NCBI GenBank assembly: GCA_037951165.1 | Contig: JBBDHG010000009.1 | Coordinates: 8,335,001 to 8,399,000 of the forward strand | Reading direction: 5' to 3' | Source: Lophius americanus | Taxonomy: Eukaryota; Chordata; Actinopteri; Lophiiformes; Lophiidae | DNA length: 64,000 nucleotides | The notes under the pieces: model-generated | Told to the model about the DNA's origin: nothing | Database searches by the model: none | What the model saw: only the letters and a program-made list of their open reading frames with translations | Shown here: positions 1-10,306 of the stretch, piece by piece | How positions within the stretch are numbered: position 1 is the stretch's first letter | Layout of the letters: each line of letters opens with the position of its first letter | Translations under genes and position numbers: made by a program

Positions 1-165
1 TCTGTATTGTAGCCATTAAACTACAATATGGTCAGTTTTGTTTGCTGCCACTTATGGCAATTTGATTACATACAAGGTCTGTCAATTAAAGTTATCTACT
101 TCTTGTTCAAATTCATACATATATACACTGTGGACTGTGATAGGGTCAAAAATAATATCTCTCAC
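1..165 (-). other. Start of intron 1 of the fgl2-like gene
   Basis: Reading on the minus strand, the long open frame meets a good splice donor (AAAG|GTGAGAG) whose GT lies at 165-164, so the bases to the left edge are taken as intron. The frame runs on only a few codons into this stretch before stopping near 146. No other feature is seen. The next exon, expected to encode the fibrinogen-related domain, must lie outside the window. Confidence 0.6.
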
Positions 166-3100
166 CTTTAGATGATATCAGCATGGGAAGTTTTCGGTCT
201 GGCTTTCCAGCACCGCGTCCTCCTTGGTTATCCTCAGAGCGTTCTGTTGGATGGCTTTCCGGCAGTTTTCCATTTGGAATCAGGCTATTATTGAAGAAGG
301 CAGCCACCTGGTTGATTTTCACCCGCAACTCCCGTGCTCTGGTGGTGGATGTTTCAGGTAGCAGGGGTTTGATGCCAGAGCTGGCATAATTCTTAGGCCT
401 GAGGTCAGGGCCAGTTGTAAAAGAAGCTTGGGCACTGGGGGAAGGCACAGGAATAATCATTTTCTCTGGATCTGGAGTTTGACTAGGTGCATTTTCCTCC
501 ACATTCTGAGGCATCTTAACTTGTATCCTGGGATGAATAGCAATAACCGGTTTTGGCTTAGTGGATCCTGGCCAGCTGCTAGGGAAAACACTTGGGAGGA
601 ACCCAGTCATGATTGTGTTTGGTCTTGATGTCACTGGGATGGATGTTGGTAGTGTGTTTTTTTGTGGCCTAATATCAGATGTAATCCTGCTGTTTGGACT
701 CGATGTGAAGACTTCAGGCAGAGTTTGATGGTTAGGGAGAGGTTCTGTCTCCATGCTGTTTGAGGTCTTTGGACCCAGAGGGATTGTTCTCAACTTGCTG
801 GGACTAATACCTATTTCTCCTGGGGAATGAGTCACATAATTAAACTGTACTAGACGATCAATAGCATATGGCATATCAGTTTGAATGTTTTGAAAACTTT
901 CTGAAGTAATCTTGGTGATCTGAGTAGGGTGATCTAAATCTGTTTTGCTCTTTGGACTTGGCTTTAGCTGCACTGATAGTTTTGGATATTGAGTCGATGT
1001 TGGTCCTTGTTTGACTGTAGGTCTGGCTCTTTGGCTGTGTGTGGGGAGAGGTTTCGTTGATTTGTTGGATTCTTCTTCAGGGATTTCATCAGGCACAGAT
1101 TCTGAGTTAAGATTTTTTTCGTCAGAGTGATGTGTTTTAAGCCATTGGCTTATTTGTGGTGTTCGGTTGGGTTTGGATTTCAAGATAGGTTCTGTCGTTT
1201 GAGCTGTTGCAAGATCTGGATGTTTTTGGTTCAGTTTAGGTGTTTCTCCTGGTTCAGACGTTGGGTCTGTTTTAGGGATTATCTGATTTGGTTTAGGGCT
1301 CAGATCAAATAATTTCATCAGTGCATGATCAGGTATAATCCTTTGTCCAGGTGGTGAGGCCTGGACAGATTTTGGTTTGGGTGAAGGAGTTGCATAAGAG
1401 TTTTCCATTAATACTGTAACAGGCTTATGGTCAGATTCAGTTGTGAGACTTGTTGCTCTTCTTTTTTCAGGTTCAGACTCCTGAACAGGTGTGAAATACT
1501 TGTTAAATGTGGAATTTGGAGAAGGTTTTGTTGTTTTTTCATTTGATAGTTTTTGCTTTTGGTCGGACCGCCCAGTATTAAGAGGGTGAGCTAACTTGTT
1601 ATCAGGTCTCGGGTTTTGATCTATAATTGGGATTTCAACTATTTCATGTGCTTGAGCATTTACAGGGTCTATGTCAGAAGTAGTTGCATTTATAGTCTGA
1701 GATATTTGATCGGGTCTAGGTCTATGGACAGGAAGCATTAACTCTTGATGAGATATTGGTGTTTTAATTGGTAACTGCTTTTGGTCAATTTTATGTTCCT
1801 GATCATGATTTAGTGTTTGAGTGTTGGTCAGATTTCCATCAATTGGTACATTGTCTGGTGGAGATATTTGGTCAGGTTGAGGAACTTGGTGTTGTGTCAG
1901 ATCTTGGTCCAGTTTAAATTTCTGGTCTATTTTGGGTTTTTGATTCGAAGGCCTCTGTTTTTGGTTATGCTTTGTTTTTTGGTTAGGTAAAGGGACTTGA
2001 TCAGATTTATGGTCCTTGTTAGTTATTGTATTCTTTTTGTCTGCTTCTGTCTTAATTGCATATGGATTCTTTTCATCAGGCATTGGTTCTTGGTCTGGTA
2101 AAGGATCCACACCAGCCTTAGTGTTTGAACTGAAGTTCCTTTTCACTGTCCAATGGTTGGGGTTTGTTGTTGCTGGAAATGTAGTTGTGTATAAAACTGG
2201 ATAATGAGTAGTTGTGGTGGTTGTAGGTAACATGGCCGAGTTAACTTGCATATGAACGCCTGACACAGATCTTGGTCTGGTGGCAAATGTGACCCCAGTA
2301 GTGTCAATGGTTAGGTGCTTTCCTGCTCTCCTCGCAGTGGGTGGTCCTGTTGTTATTATGGCTGCTGATCTTGGCCAACTTGTGGTCCTAAAGCCTGTCT
2401 CTGTATCAAGGCTTGGCTGCTCAGAAACACCAACTGCTCTTGGGCCTGTACTTTGGGTTGGTAGTCCTTCAGAAGGTACTGTTATCCCTTGGTTGACACC
2501 TGTGTTCACAACTGAATTGGATCTGAGGAAAGGAGACTGAGGAGTTGTTTCAAATGTAATAGCTTTATCTGAGTTATGCCTTGGAGATAAAATTTTGTTA
2601 GAGTGAGGAGTTGGAATCAAAACAAAGTTTGCAATGTCCTCAGGCTTGCTGAATTCTCCATCATAGTCTCCTTGCACATTCTGGACTGTTGTTTCTGCTC
2701 CTGTTTTGATCTTTCTCATCTCCCTGTCCCCCTCTCCCTCTTTTATAGTCTTCTCTTTCCCTATGCGCCCAATGCTTCCAGTCTGTTTTGGTTCTTCGTT
2801 ATTTTGGTCCAATTTTATTCCCATTTCCAGTTCCTTTCTCCTCTCTTCCCTGCGCTGTTGTTGCTCCTTTTTTGTATGCTTATCTTGGTCCTCAGACATC
2901 TTCATTCCATCACTGCCCTTGTTGTCATCAGTCAGGGGTTTTTTCTCTGTTTCCTGTGTTTTGCCATGCCACACCTGATGGTTACTTTCTTTTATGTTCT
3001 TAATATTTTGTGCATTATTTGTAATCCTCTTCTCATTTCTATTCTCCAACGTATCCTTTCGATGTCCTTTGGAATGTCCTTTACAATAGTCTTCTTCTTC

Positions 3101-3859
3101 TTCTTTACTGTATGTCTCTATCTCCCTGTTATTTTTTATTACTATATCCAGTAGTGTCTCATTTCCAAACGCACTTGGCATTGTTGCCTCCTTCAATTTG
3201 ACCTTTCCTTTTGCCCCATCTGCTTGAATTTTTCCATCTTTTTGTGCCACTTGTTGGCTTTCTTCATTCTCATTTTCTTTTACAGCCTCTTTATCACCCT
3301 CTCTCCCAGATTCCCTGTTCTTTTCCCCTTGCCCTTCAAAAAGATCTCCTTCAGTATCACCATCACCTTCCATAGTATTCGCCTCTGAAACATTGTGTTT
3401 TCCACACTCTGGGATGAAATCTTTTAGTTTATCAGCATTTTTCTCATTCGGCAAGAGTCTCTCATCCTCATATTGATTCTTATACTCATTTGTTTTCTCA
3501 TGCTCTCTCTCTCTTTGCCTTCCACACTCTCTCTCAGTTTTGCTTACTGTACAATCTGCACACATCTCCCTCAGTTGATCCACATTTTCCTTCAGCTTCT
3601 GCAGGTCTTCCACGATCTTCTCCAGCTCCTTTAGCTGTTTTGGCAAATGAACAGTCAATGGTGGGAGACTAATAATGTAGGGGCACGTGTTCTCATCCTG
3701 CCCCTGTCGACAGAGCCCATCAGGTCTCAGAGTTATAGTGCAGGGCCAAAATCCATTATCCCTGTGGGGGTCTCCTTTATCAGAGTCCACTGTGGTCAAA
3801 GAGAGGCTGGAAAAAAATAGCAGGGTCCCACATACACACAAAGCTGTAAACTGCATCAT
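166..3859 (-). CDS. fgl2: Fibroleukin-like (FGL2-type) first coding exon with giant inserted low-complexity domain; gene partial
   Basis: The Met pair at 3859/3856 starts a clear signal peptide (MMQFTALCVCGTLLFFSS). The frame is open upstream to 4027, but those residues do not resemble a secretion signal. Residues 1-103 match the FGL2 N-terminus: five cysteines in the same order, the block CPYIISLPPLTVHLPKQ and a short coiled coil ending CADC. FGL2 is a secreted or membrane-associated fibrinogen-like protein with prothrombinase and immunoregulatory roles. Here the coil is followed by about 330 residues rich in E, K, R and N, then Thr/Ser/Pro-rich sequence with a TTTTTT run, then D/N-Q hexads, then Pro/Ser-rich sequence. 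A short helix-like segment (ELRVKINQVAAFFNNSL) precedes the donor. Exon 1 encodes 1,231 codons plus one base, against about 200 before the fibrinogen domain in human FGL2. The fibrinogen domain is not visible, so the name rests on the N-terminus and on the linked rsbn1l and tmem60. Confidence 0.8.
1560..2110 (-). repeat. Degenerate D/N-Q hexapeptide repeat inside the fgl2-like exon
   Basis: In the fgl2-like reading frame an Asp-Gln or Asn-Gln pair recurs about every six residues, for example DQVPLP, NQKTKH, NQKPKI, DQKFKL and DQISPP. Spacers are rich in Pro and Lys. The repeats are too diverged for a DNA-level tandem array to be obvious, so they look old. No known domain is recognised. Confidence 0.6.
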
Positions 3860-4850
3860 GTCTTGAGGGTAAAGAGTAAAAGAAGAGGTGGGAGAGAGTG
3901 TAAAATAGACCCACTTTGGGTTGAGAGGTGCAGTGACACCGAGAGGAGGAGGAGATAAGTTGGGAGAGAGAGGAAAAGGGAGGGGGAACTGCTTAGTGGA
4001 AAATGAGAACATGAGACAATTGAGCAAAATCTGACAGGGAAACAGGTGGAAATAACAGAAAGGGAAGAAGGATTATTTTGATAAGCATGCCGTAATATTT
4101 CTACTTTATAACATGAGTGGAGAATTAGTCATAATATTTCCAAGTCTATAAGAACTTTGAAACTCTTTGAAAGCGTAGGAGTGTAGGCATTTTTTTAATA
4201 ATGTAATTATTAGTCTATTCTCTCTTTAATCAGATTACTCAACTTTGGTGATTTGTAATGCCTTGTAACTCAATAAAATACGGTAGTATCAGTTTGGCAG
4301 GCACTTTCCAAGCTTCTGATCAGTGGGTCTACAAAATTTTGTGACAGATGCAACAGGTCATAATTCACATTTTGAAGGAAAATATTGGCTGCTGGGCTGG
4401 AGGTTTTTTAATGATTATTTTACTGCATGAACATGAATAATTCAGATTTATCAAAGAAGGCTGCTTGATTGAAATACAATTCACTTTCATGTGTTGATTT
4501 TATTCAAACTAACAAGGGCTACGAATATGTGAGGCAGTATGGGGGGAAAGCTAAGGTTTATACTGTAATATAAAGAAAATGGACGGAATTTAAAAAATTG
4601 GTTGGAAGGGAGATTAGATTTTCAGTTTCTCATATTCAAGGTGTAAATGTCAGTGTGTCCACAGTATATGAGATTTGGGTGATGGCATGTCAGTGTCTGC
4701 TGTTTCAAGAACTAGTCCATTGTAAGGCTCTTTAGGCCAGTTGTTTTCCATTGCTTTTAGACTCTGGTACATTTTAGTTCTCTGTCTCTTGCACCGTCTT
4801 GTTGTACCGACTGCGCCAAGGTGGGGATATTTTACAGATGTCATTTAATT
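3860..4850. other. Upstream flank of the fgl2-like gene
   Basis: This AT-rich sequence should hold the fgl2-like 5' UTR and promoter. The purine/pyrimidine-biased stretch just left of 4027 is open in frame but does not look coding. I see no confident TATA box and no repeat family I can name. Confidence 0.35.
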
Positions 4851-4854
4851 GTTA

Positions 4855-5255
4855 TGAACTGTAGTTGGGGTGAAGCTTGGACCCAGGTGCAGACACAAGA
4901 CAGCGGGGCAGAGCATGTGCAGTTAAAATATTTAATTCAATCAAAACTAAGTCACGGGGAAAAACATGGGAGTAAACAGTAATTAACATGAGAAACACTG
5001 GGAAATAAGTAACGTTGGGAAAAACACTGGGAAATGGCTGGAACGAGTGATGACACGGGGGGACATCAAACAACGAACTGGCAACCAAGGAAAAGTGAGG
5101 ACAGACTATATACACTGATTTAACGAGACAATGAGGAAAGAGGAAAACAGAATCACAGGACAGACATAGAGGGGGGGAAAGGAACACAGACCAAAATGAC
5201 GGAACTTATTATATGGAAATACTACATAAACACAGAGTCAGGACATTAATAAAGA
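4855..5255. repeat. Probable interspersed repeat, class unknown
   Basis: The segment with GGACCCAGGTGCAGACACAA, followed by repeated 'acactggga' phrases and the terms 'cgaactggcaacca' and 'acacagagtcaggac', resembles a dispersed non-coding repeat common in teleost genomes. The class is not identifiable from sequence alone. No open frame in it is convincing. Confidence 0.35.
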
Positions 5256-6784
5256 CAAAAGAAGCCATTTGTTTAACAAAAAGAGTGTTGACAGAATCGA
5301 ATTAGAAAAACAAAGGGGCCCAATTCAGAAGAGCAGATTCATCTGTAGGGACAGCGCCTTCTAATTTCAAATGCTATAGTTTGCAAACATGTTTGATGAA
5401 AAGGAAACAATTCAATCAAAGTTATTGACTTTGAAAAAAAAATATGTTGCTCTAGGTTTCAACAGAACAATATGAATGGAATCCTCTCAGAGATAGGTGG
5501 TAGCTATGCAAGCATACTGCATACAACTTTATGAGTTGGATCTTCCTCCTCCTCCTGTGCTCCTGCAGCTATGAGCTCTTTTGACATTTGACACCTGTTG
5601 GCAGGATAAAAGCCAGGACTGAGTATCCCTCCACCTTTCACAGTCACTAAAGCACTTCAACACTTGCGTTAGGAAATAGTGTGAGAGAAATGTTTACGCG
5701 TTTGAAAGGCTTCTTTTTGAACACCAGGCCGCATCAATTTATAATCTCAGAGCCACATCTTTCACATCACAGCCAAGGATAAATCTCAGCTGCGGTTTAG
5801 CCAAAACCATCTAACCTGATGCATGGGCTTCAGAAGGAATTAAACAATCAATACAGTCAGTTGGAGTTAACATGGTCAGTTCATGTAGTAGTAGCCACTC
5901 TTAATTAATCCATTCTGGTCTTTACTGCAACAGAGCACAGCACAGAACTTTATTATTCCCAATATTTCTCTGACTCCTGGCCATTTATGGACAGCAGGTT
6001 TTTCTCCCCTCTGGATGCCCTCATGAGATGCAAATGGTTTAAATTCCCCCAGTGAGCCTGCTTGGCCCGCTCTGTAATAAATTGTTTAAACATGGTGTTT
6101 TTTCCACTCAGACTAGAACAAACATTATACCACCAGTTCAACTTGGTTGCCAGGTCTTTCTAGCAGACCACTTCATCTAATGTCACTTTAGCCAGAGGAT
6201 CCAGTGGTGTTGGTCATGTCTGTTAAGAGCACAAGTATCCCATTTCCTGCCTCTTACAATACACCACTCAGCCTACCATCCTGATAGTATAAACCAACGT
6301 GGACGAGATTATTGTAGTGAATCACTGTTCCATATCAAGAAAATATATTTGTTTGAGCAGAGCAGACATATGATACAGCCCCTGCCCTGACACAGAAGAT
6401 CAATGTGTATTGTTTTAAAATCAATGTTCTTGCAAGACCCTTGATATATACTGTAGGAAATAAAACACAGCATGTGTAGGGTGAAAATATGTCTCATAAT
6501 CATGGAAGATTATAGTTACAACACCAGACAAAAATAACTATTAAACAGGGCTGTGTGTTTGGGGTTGTCTGAGGGACAAATAATGACACGCTGCGATCAA
6601 CCATCTGCTGTCATCATCAACAACCAAATGGAACCAGACCTTTATCTTAAGTGGACGTTGACATGCAGAGAGTATTTTACATTTATACTACAAGTGAGTT
6701 TTATACCAGCAACCCTTAAAGGGAACACCAATTATAAAGACATTAAAGCTTCATTACGCCATCAATGTTTTTTCAAAATGATAC
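5256..6784. other. Intergenic, no recognisable gene
   Basis: AT-rich sequence with several poly-A and poly-T runs. Short open frames here carry no known motif and no codon bias. Nothing else is supported. Confidence 0.4.
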
Positions 6785-7861
6785 ACGGTGTAAAGAAGAC
6801 AAAATACTGTCATTACTTTATAAATCCTCAAAGTTTAAGACATATTTCATTCGCGCATGTCGCAATTACTTTAACGACGCATCGCATTATGGTGGATGAT
6901 GAATGGTTTGCTGTTGTTTTCGTAGCATTGGTGAAAAAAAACCTTGTTAAAATGCTGGATTGTGCTGCTTTTGGATGTACTTTCCAGTCGAAGGGCAATA
7001 CGGGAAGTGATGTAAGTCTTCACAGCTTTCTCGGAGATAAGTAAAGGAGAAAACAGGAGGAAGACGCCTGTGAACGTACACAACTTCAAAAGGACCCGTG
7101 TCTGTATTCACATCACTTCTCTCCTGATGTATTTGAGGCATTTAGTCGCCAACATCTGCTAAAAGAGCTTAGGGGTCATGGTGGTTATAAACAAAGGCTT
7201 AACGAGATGCTGTGTCTTCAATATTTCCACACAAGGAGACTAAACGCCATCGAGAAGCGAGTGACAACCGCTGTACGAAGTGGCAAAGGCAGGAGACACT
7301 GGACGATCTCCTGCTAAAATCTGAACCAGTTCACCGATAAAGAGTCTGAAAGCGGACCATCGGACACGACTATGACTGTGGAGGATATCAAACAACGATG
7401 GTATGATCTATGTGCTTACCATTAACACCTTCTGACAAAAAGCGGAGCTCTTTAAAACAAACACTCTCCTTCATGGTTGCCATAACAACACAATTCCCGC
7501 ACAGACACCAGTGATTGTGTCCAACTCTCACTTCATCACTTCTCTCATCGTCTTCTTGTGTTTTTGGTCAGTTTGAGTAAAGTTTTCCAAGTTGTCCTTT
7601 TTTATGTCGCGCTCCGGTTCAAATTGAAAGGGCTGGTCATATGACAGCTGTTGAATTAGGATAAGCCGTTCATATGCCGGCCAGTGAAACCATTTGATGT
7701 CACTACCCAGAATGCATTGCAACGTAAACAGCAAGGGTGACTGAATTATTTCGTCAAAATTTGCACAAACTATGGGACGTAGATAAAATTGAATGTCTCA
7801 TTTATACAGTTGATACCATCAAATATGTTTTTAAACATACAAGTCTTGACAGTCAGGGTAT
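6785..7861 (+). mobile_element. THAP-type DNA transposon remnant, copy 1
   Basis: A frame starting near 6952 reads [13 protein letters not shown] then SDVSLHSF, the start of a THAP zinc-finger (C2CH) domain of the kind in P-element/THAP9-like or Kolobok transposases. After a stop at about 7042 the next frame continues with a stretch like SHHFSPDVFEA, the second half of a THAP domain. The coding sequence is therefore broken. The same DNA recurs at 16383-17211 and 19935-20143. Terminal inverted repeats and target-site duplication could not be fixed by eye, so the superfamily is uncertain. Confidence 0.65.
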
Positions 7862-9040
7862 CCTTTGCATAAAGATATTTATTTTTGTATCAGTGTGATG
7901 AAATGTATACATAGAAAGGTGTAAATGAGAGTTGACCTTTTTCTCTTCTCTGTAACAAGTCTATATTAATATTCAGAATGGACTTAAAAGCTGGTAAATG
8001 TAAATGCAAATGCTTGCAGTGCTAGATCCCGTATATGAGGTTAAAAGTAAAAATTACACACTGTAAATGTTTTTCACCCATCAGAAGTGTCTGCTCTTTT
8101 TTTTCAATTTATTACAATGTCATTGTTCCATAAGTACTGCTGATGGTCTATGTGTTTTTTCGTGCTTTCAGTTGGTGAAAGAATAATAACCTGACGTTGC
8201 AGAGACTGTACTTTGGATTTGTACGGCAGCATTAATTAATTAATAAAATAACCTTCTCTTTATTACACCACAAACTGTCTGCTTCTTGGCAGTAGATGTT
8301 TAAGTCTCTGTGCTGAGTTTGACATTTACCAAATGAACAATTTGGGTCAGAAGAAATAAACAGATCCCATTTTAGAGTAAGCCAATGTCAGCTCTGAGGA
8401 ACAATGTGTACAATACCTTTCCAATCTCCCTGTCAGATCAAGTCTTCTACTTAAGTGGCTGCAGATACCGATGAGAGTAGCATATAAATAGATGTGGACA
8501 AAGAGAGAGGACCATTTGACAGAAATTTAGTCTAAATTTCTACATCATTTCAGGAGTTGTTTTTGTTTCCTGTCATAACAAAACTTTAATCAATTATAAG
8601 TATGTTGTGCAATAAAGCATTTAGTCACTAAACTGAAAATGTTATCACATAATGTTGACATGAAATTATTTATGATACAATTTTGCCTACAATAAATGTA
8701 GTATATTTTCAATTATTTTTATGGCATAGAAACGAATCACCTCAAAATATTTCTGATTTTTTTATGTGTCAGAAGACGTGAGTTGTATTTGTATTACTAT
8801 ACTGCCACCTGGTGACGCAGATGAAACCATGTGCCATTTCCATCCTCAGCTTCCAGTGAGGTTAATATATTTCATGTGTTTATTTGGATTATGCTTTTAC
8901 ATTGTCATGTTTCTAGGGTATGGGACTAGAAAAAAGTAACTGATACACTGATGACTCTGAGTCCCTTCTAGTTGCTATGGTGATGGACAGGCAGACAAAT
9001 GACTTCAAGCAGTAGTCTTTGTCGACTATGATGTTTGCAG
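7862..9040. other. Intergenic, AT-rich
   Basis: No coding sequence or named repeat is recognised. Several AATAAA-like words occur, but with no gene to assign them to. Confidence 0.35.
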
Positions 9041-9049
9041 ATGAAATGT

Positions 9050-9615
9050 TAATCTGTATTGATCCAGAACCAGATGGATGAAAATCAGGAGAGCTTGGGA
9101 AAAGTGTGTGGAAAAGGGGTGAAGAAGCAATGCAGGCTGGGTCGATGGGGTGAAGAAGGGTATCAGGGGTTGATCGTGACAGAATGATAGCAGAAAGAGA
9201 GAAGCAAAAGGTTTACAAAATGTTGTGAGACCCACTCTGCTGTATGGTGTAGAGACAGTGGCACTGAGGGAAAGAGATGGCAGAGCTGGTGGTGGCAGAC
9301 TTAAAGATCTTAGGATTTCCTTTGGAAGTGACGAAGAAGGAAAGAATTTCACAAGAGCACATTAGAGAGAGAGCCTAGGTTAGACGTGTTGGAGATAAAG
9401 TAAGAGAGGCAAGATTGAGATGGTTTAGACATGTCCAATTGAGGGATTGCGGATATTTTGGTGGGGGGATGCTGGAGATGGGCATGCCGGAGAAAAAAGG
9501 GAAGTCTAAAGAGCCGCCTTTTGCATGTGGTGAGAGAAGACACGCAGTCGTTTGGGGTTACATTCGAAGATGTGGAGGAATGGGGAAAATGGAAACAGAT
9601 GACATGCCTTAACCT
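9050..9615 (+). mobile_element. LINE remnant: reverse-transcriptase C-terminal segment
   Basis: With frame changes, the plus strand reads a stretch like RPTLLYGVETVALRE, then VADLKILRIS, then VGDKVREARLRWFRHVQ. This is the C-terminal signature of many non-LTR retrotransposon polyproteins (RTE-like in style). Several stops and frameshifts make it non-functional. The start and end are approximate. Confidence 0.65.
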
Positions 9616-10306
9616 ATAGGGAACAGCCGAAAGAAGAAGATATATTTTTTGACTAAATGTATGAAAACAATTTATGTAAAGCAACAAACACAAGATAAAT
9701 AGAAGGATTAGTAAATTTTTCATATATTAATAAGTCCAGTGACTCAAATGTGAAGGTGTGCAATTTAATAGATAGACAAATTCAGTGTAGCATGAATGAA
9801 GTAGATATATGAGATGTAGAAATTCATGTTTGGTAAACAACATACTTTCAGATAGTAGAATATTTTATTGTATTTATTTTGACTTATTTGACTATCGGCC
9901 TATTCTAGTATATTAAGAATGTGATTTATCAATTTTTGTATTGACTCATTTTGGAAATACGGTGCTAACAAGTGAAATACTTTTTAAACTGTTTCAGGTC
10001 GAAAGTAATTATAAAATAACAGTTATTCGACTTTTGCGAGAGCACAACAGAGATCATTACGGTGCCCTCCTCTCGTGAGCATGAATGTATTTTTTTAATA
10101 ATCTGAATTTAACTTGTTCAAAGAACGACATACCACGGGGATCACGCAGACAGCAGAGCACATAGTTCAACTGTACACAAACGTGTCATTTCCTGCTGTC
10201 TGCTGATGTCCCTCCATCGTGCGTCTTACGTACTTGCTAAGTCCCGCCCCGAGCCCAGCTCTCACGCACCAGTTACGTCTGACCGTAAAAAATAGAAACT
10301 TCCAAG
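9616..10306. promoter_or_regulatory. Upstream region and probable promoter of rsbn1l
   Basis: The left part is AT-rich. From about 10040 the sequence becomes richer in CG dinucleotides, with 'cccgccccgagcc' near 10245 and 'gccgaggccg' at the start codon, as expected for a housekeeping CpG-type promoter. No TATA box is evident. The exact transcription start cannot be placed. Confidence 0.5.

Noticed and set aside
183..3672. Several plus-strand open frames, the longest 2603-3154, opposite the fgl2-like exon
   Set aside because: They are antisense shadows of a long biased reading frame; none has a recognisable motif, and the minus-strand frame has a signal peptide and FGL2 homology.
3860..4027. 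N-terminal 56 residues of the long frame before the Met pair
   Set aside because: The frame is open, but the sequence does not resemble a signal peptide, and the next Met pair starts a standard one; the upstream part is more likely 5' UTR.
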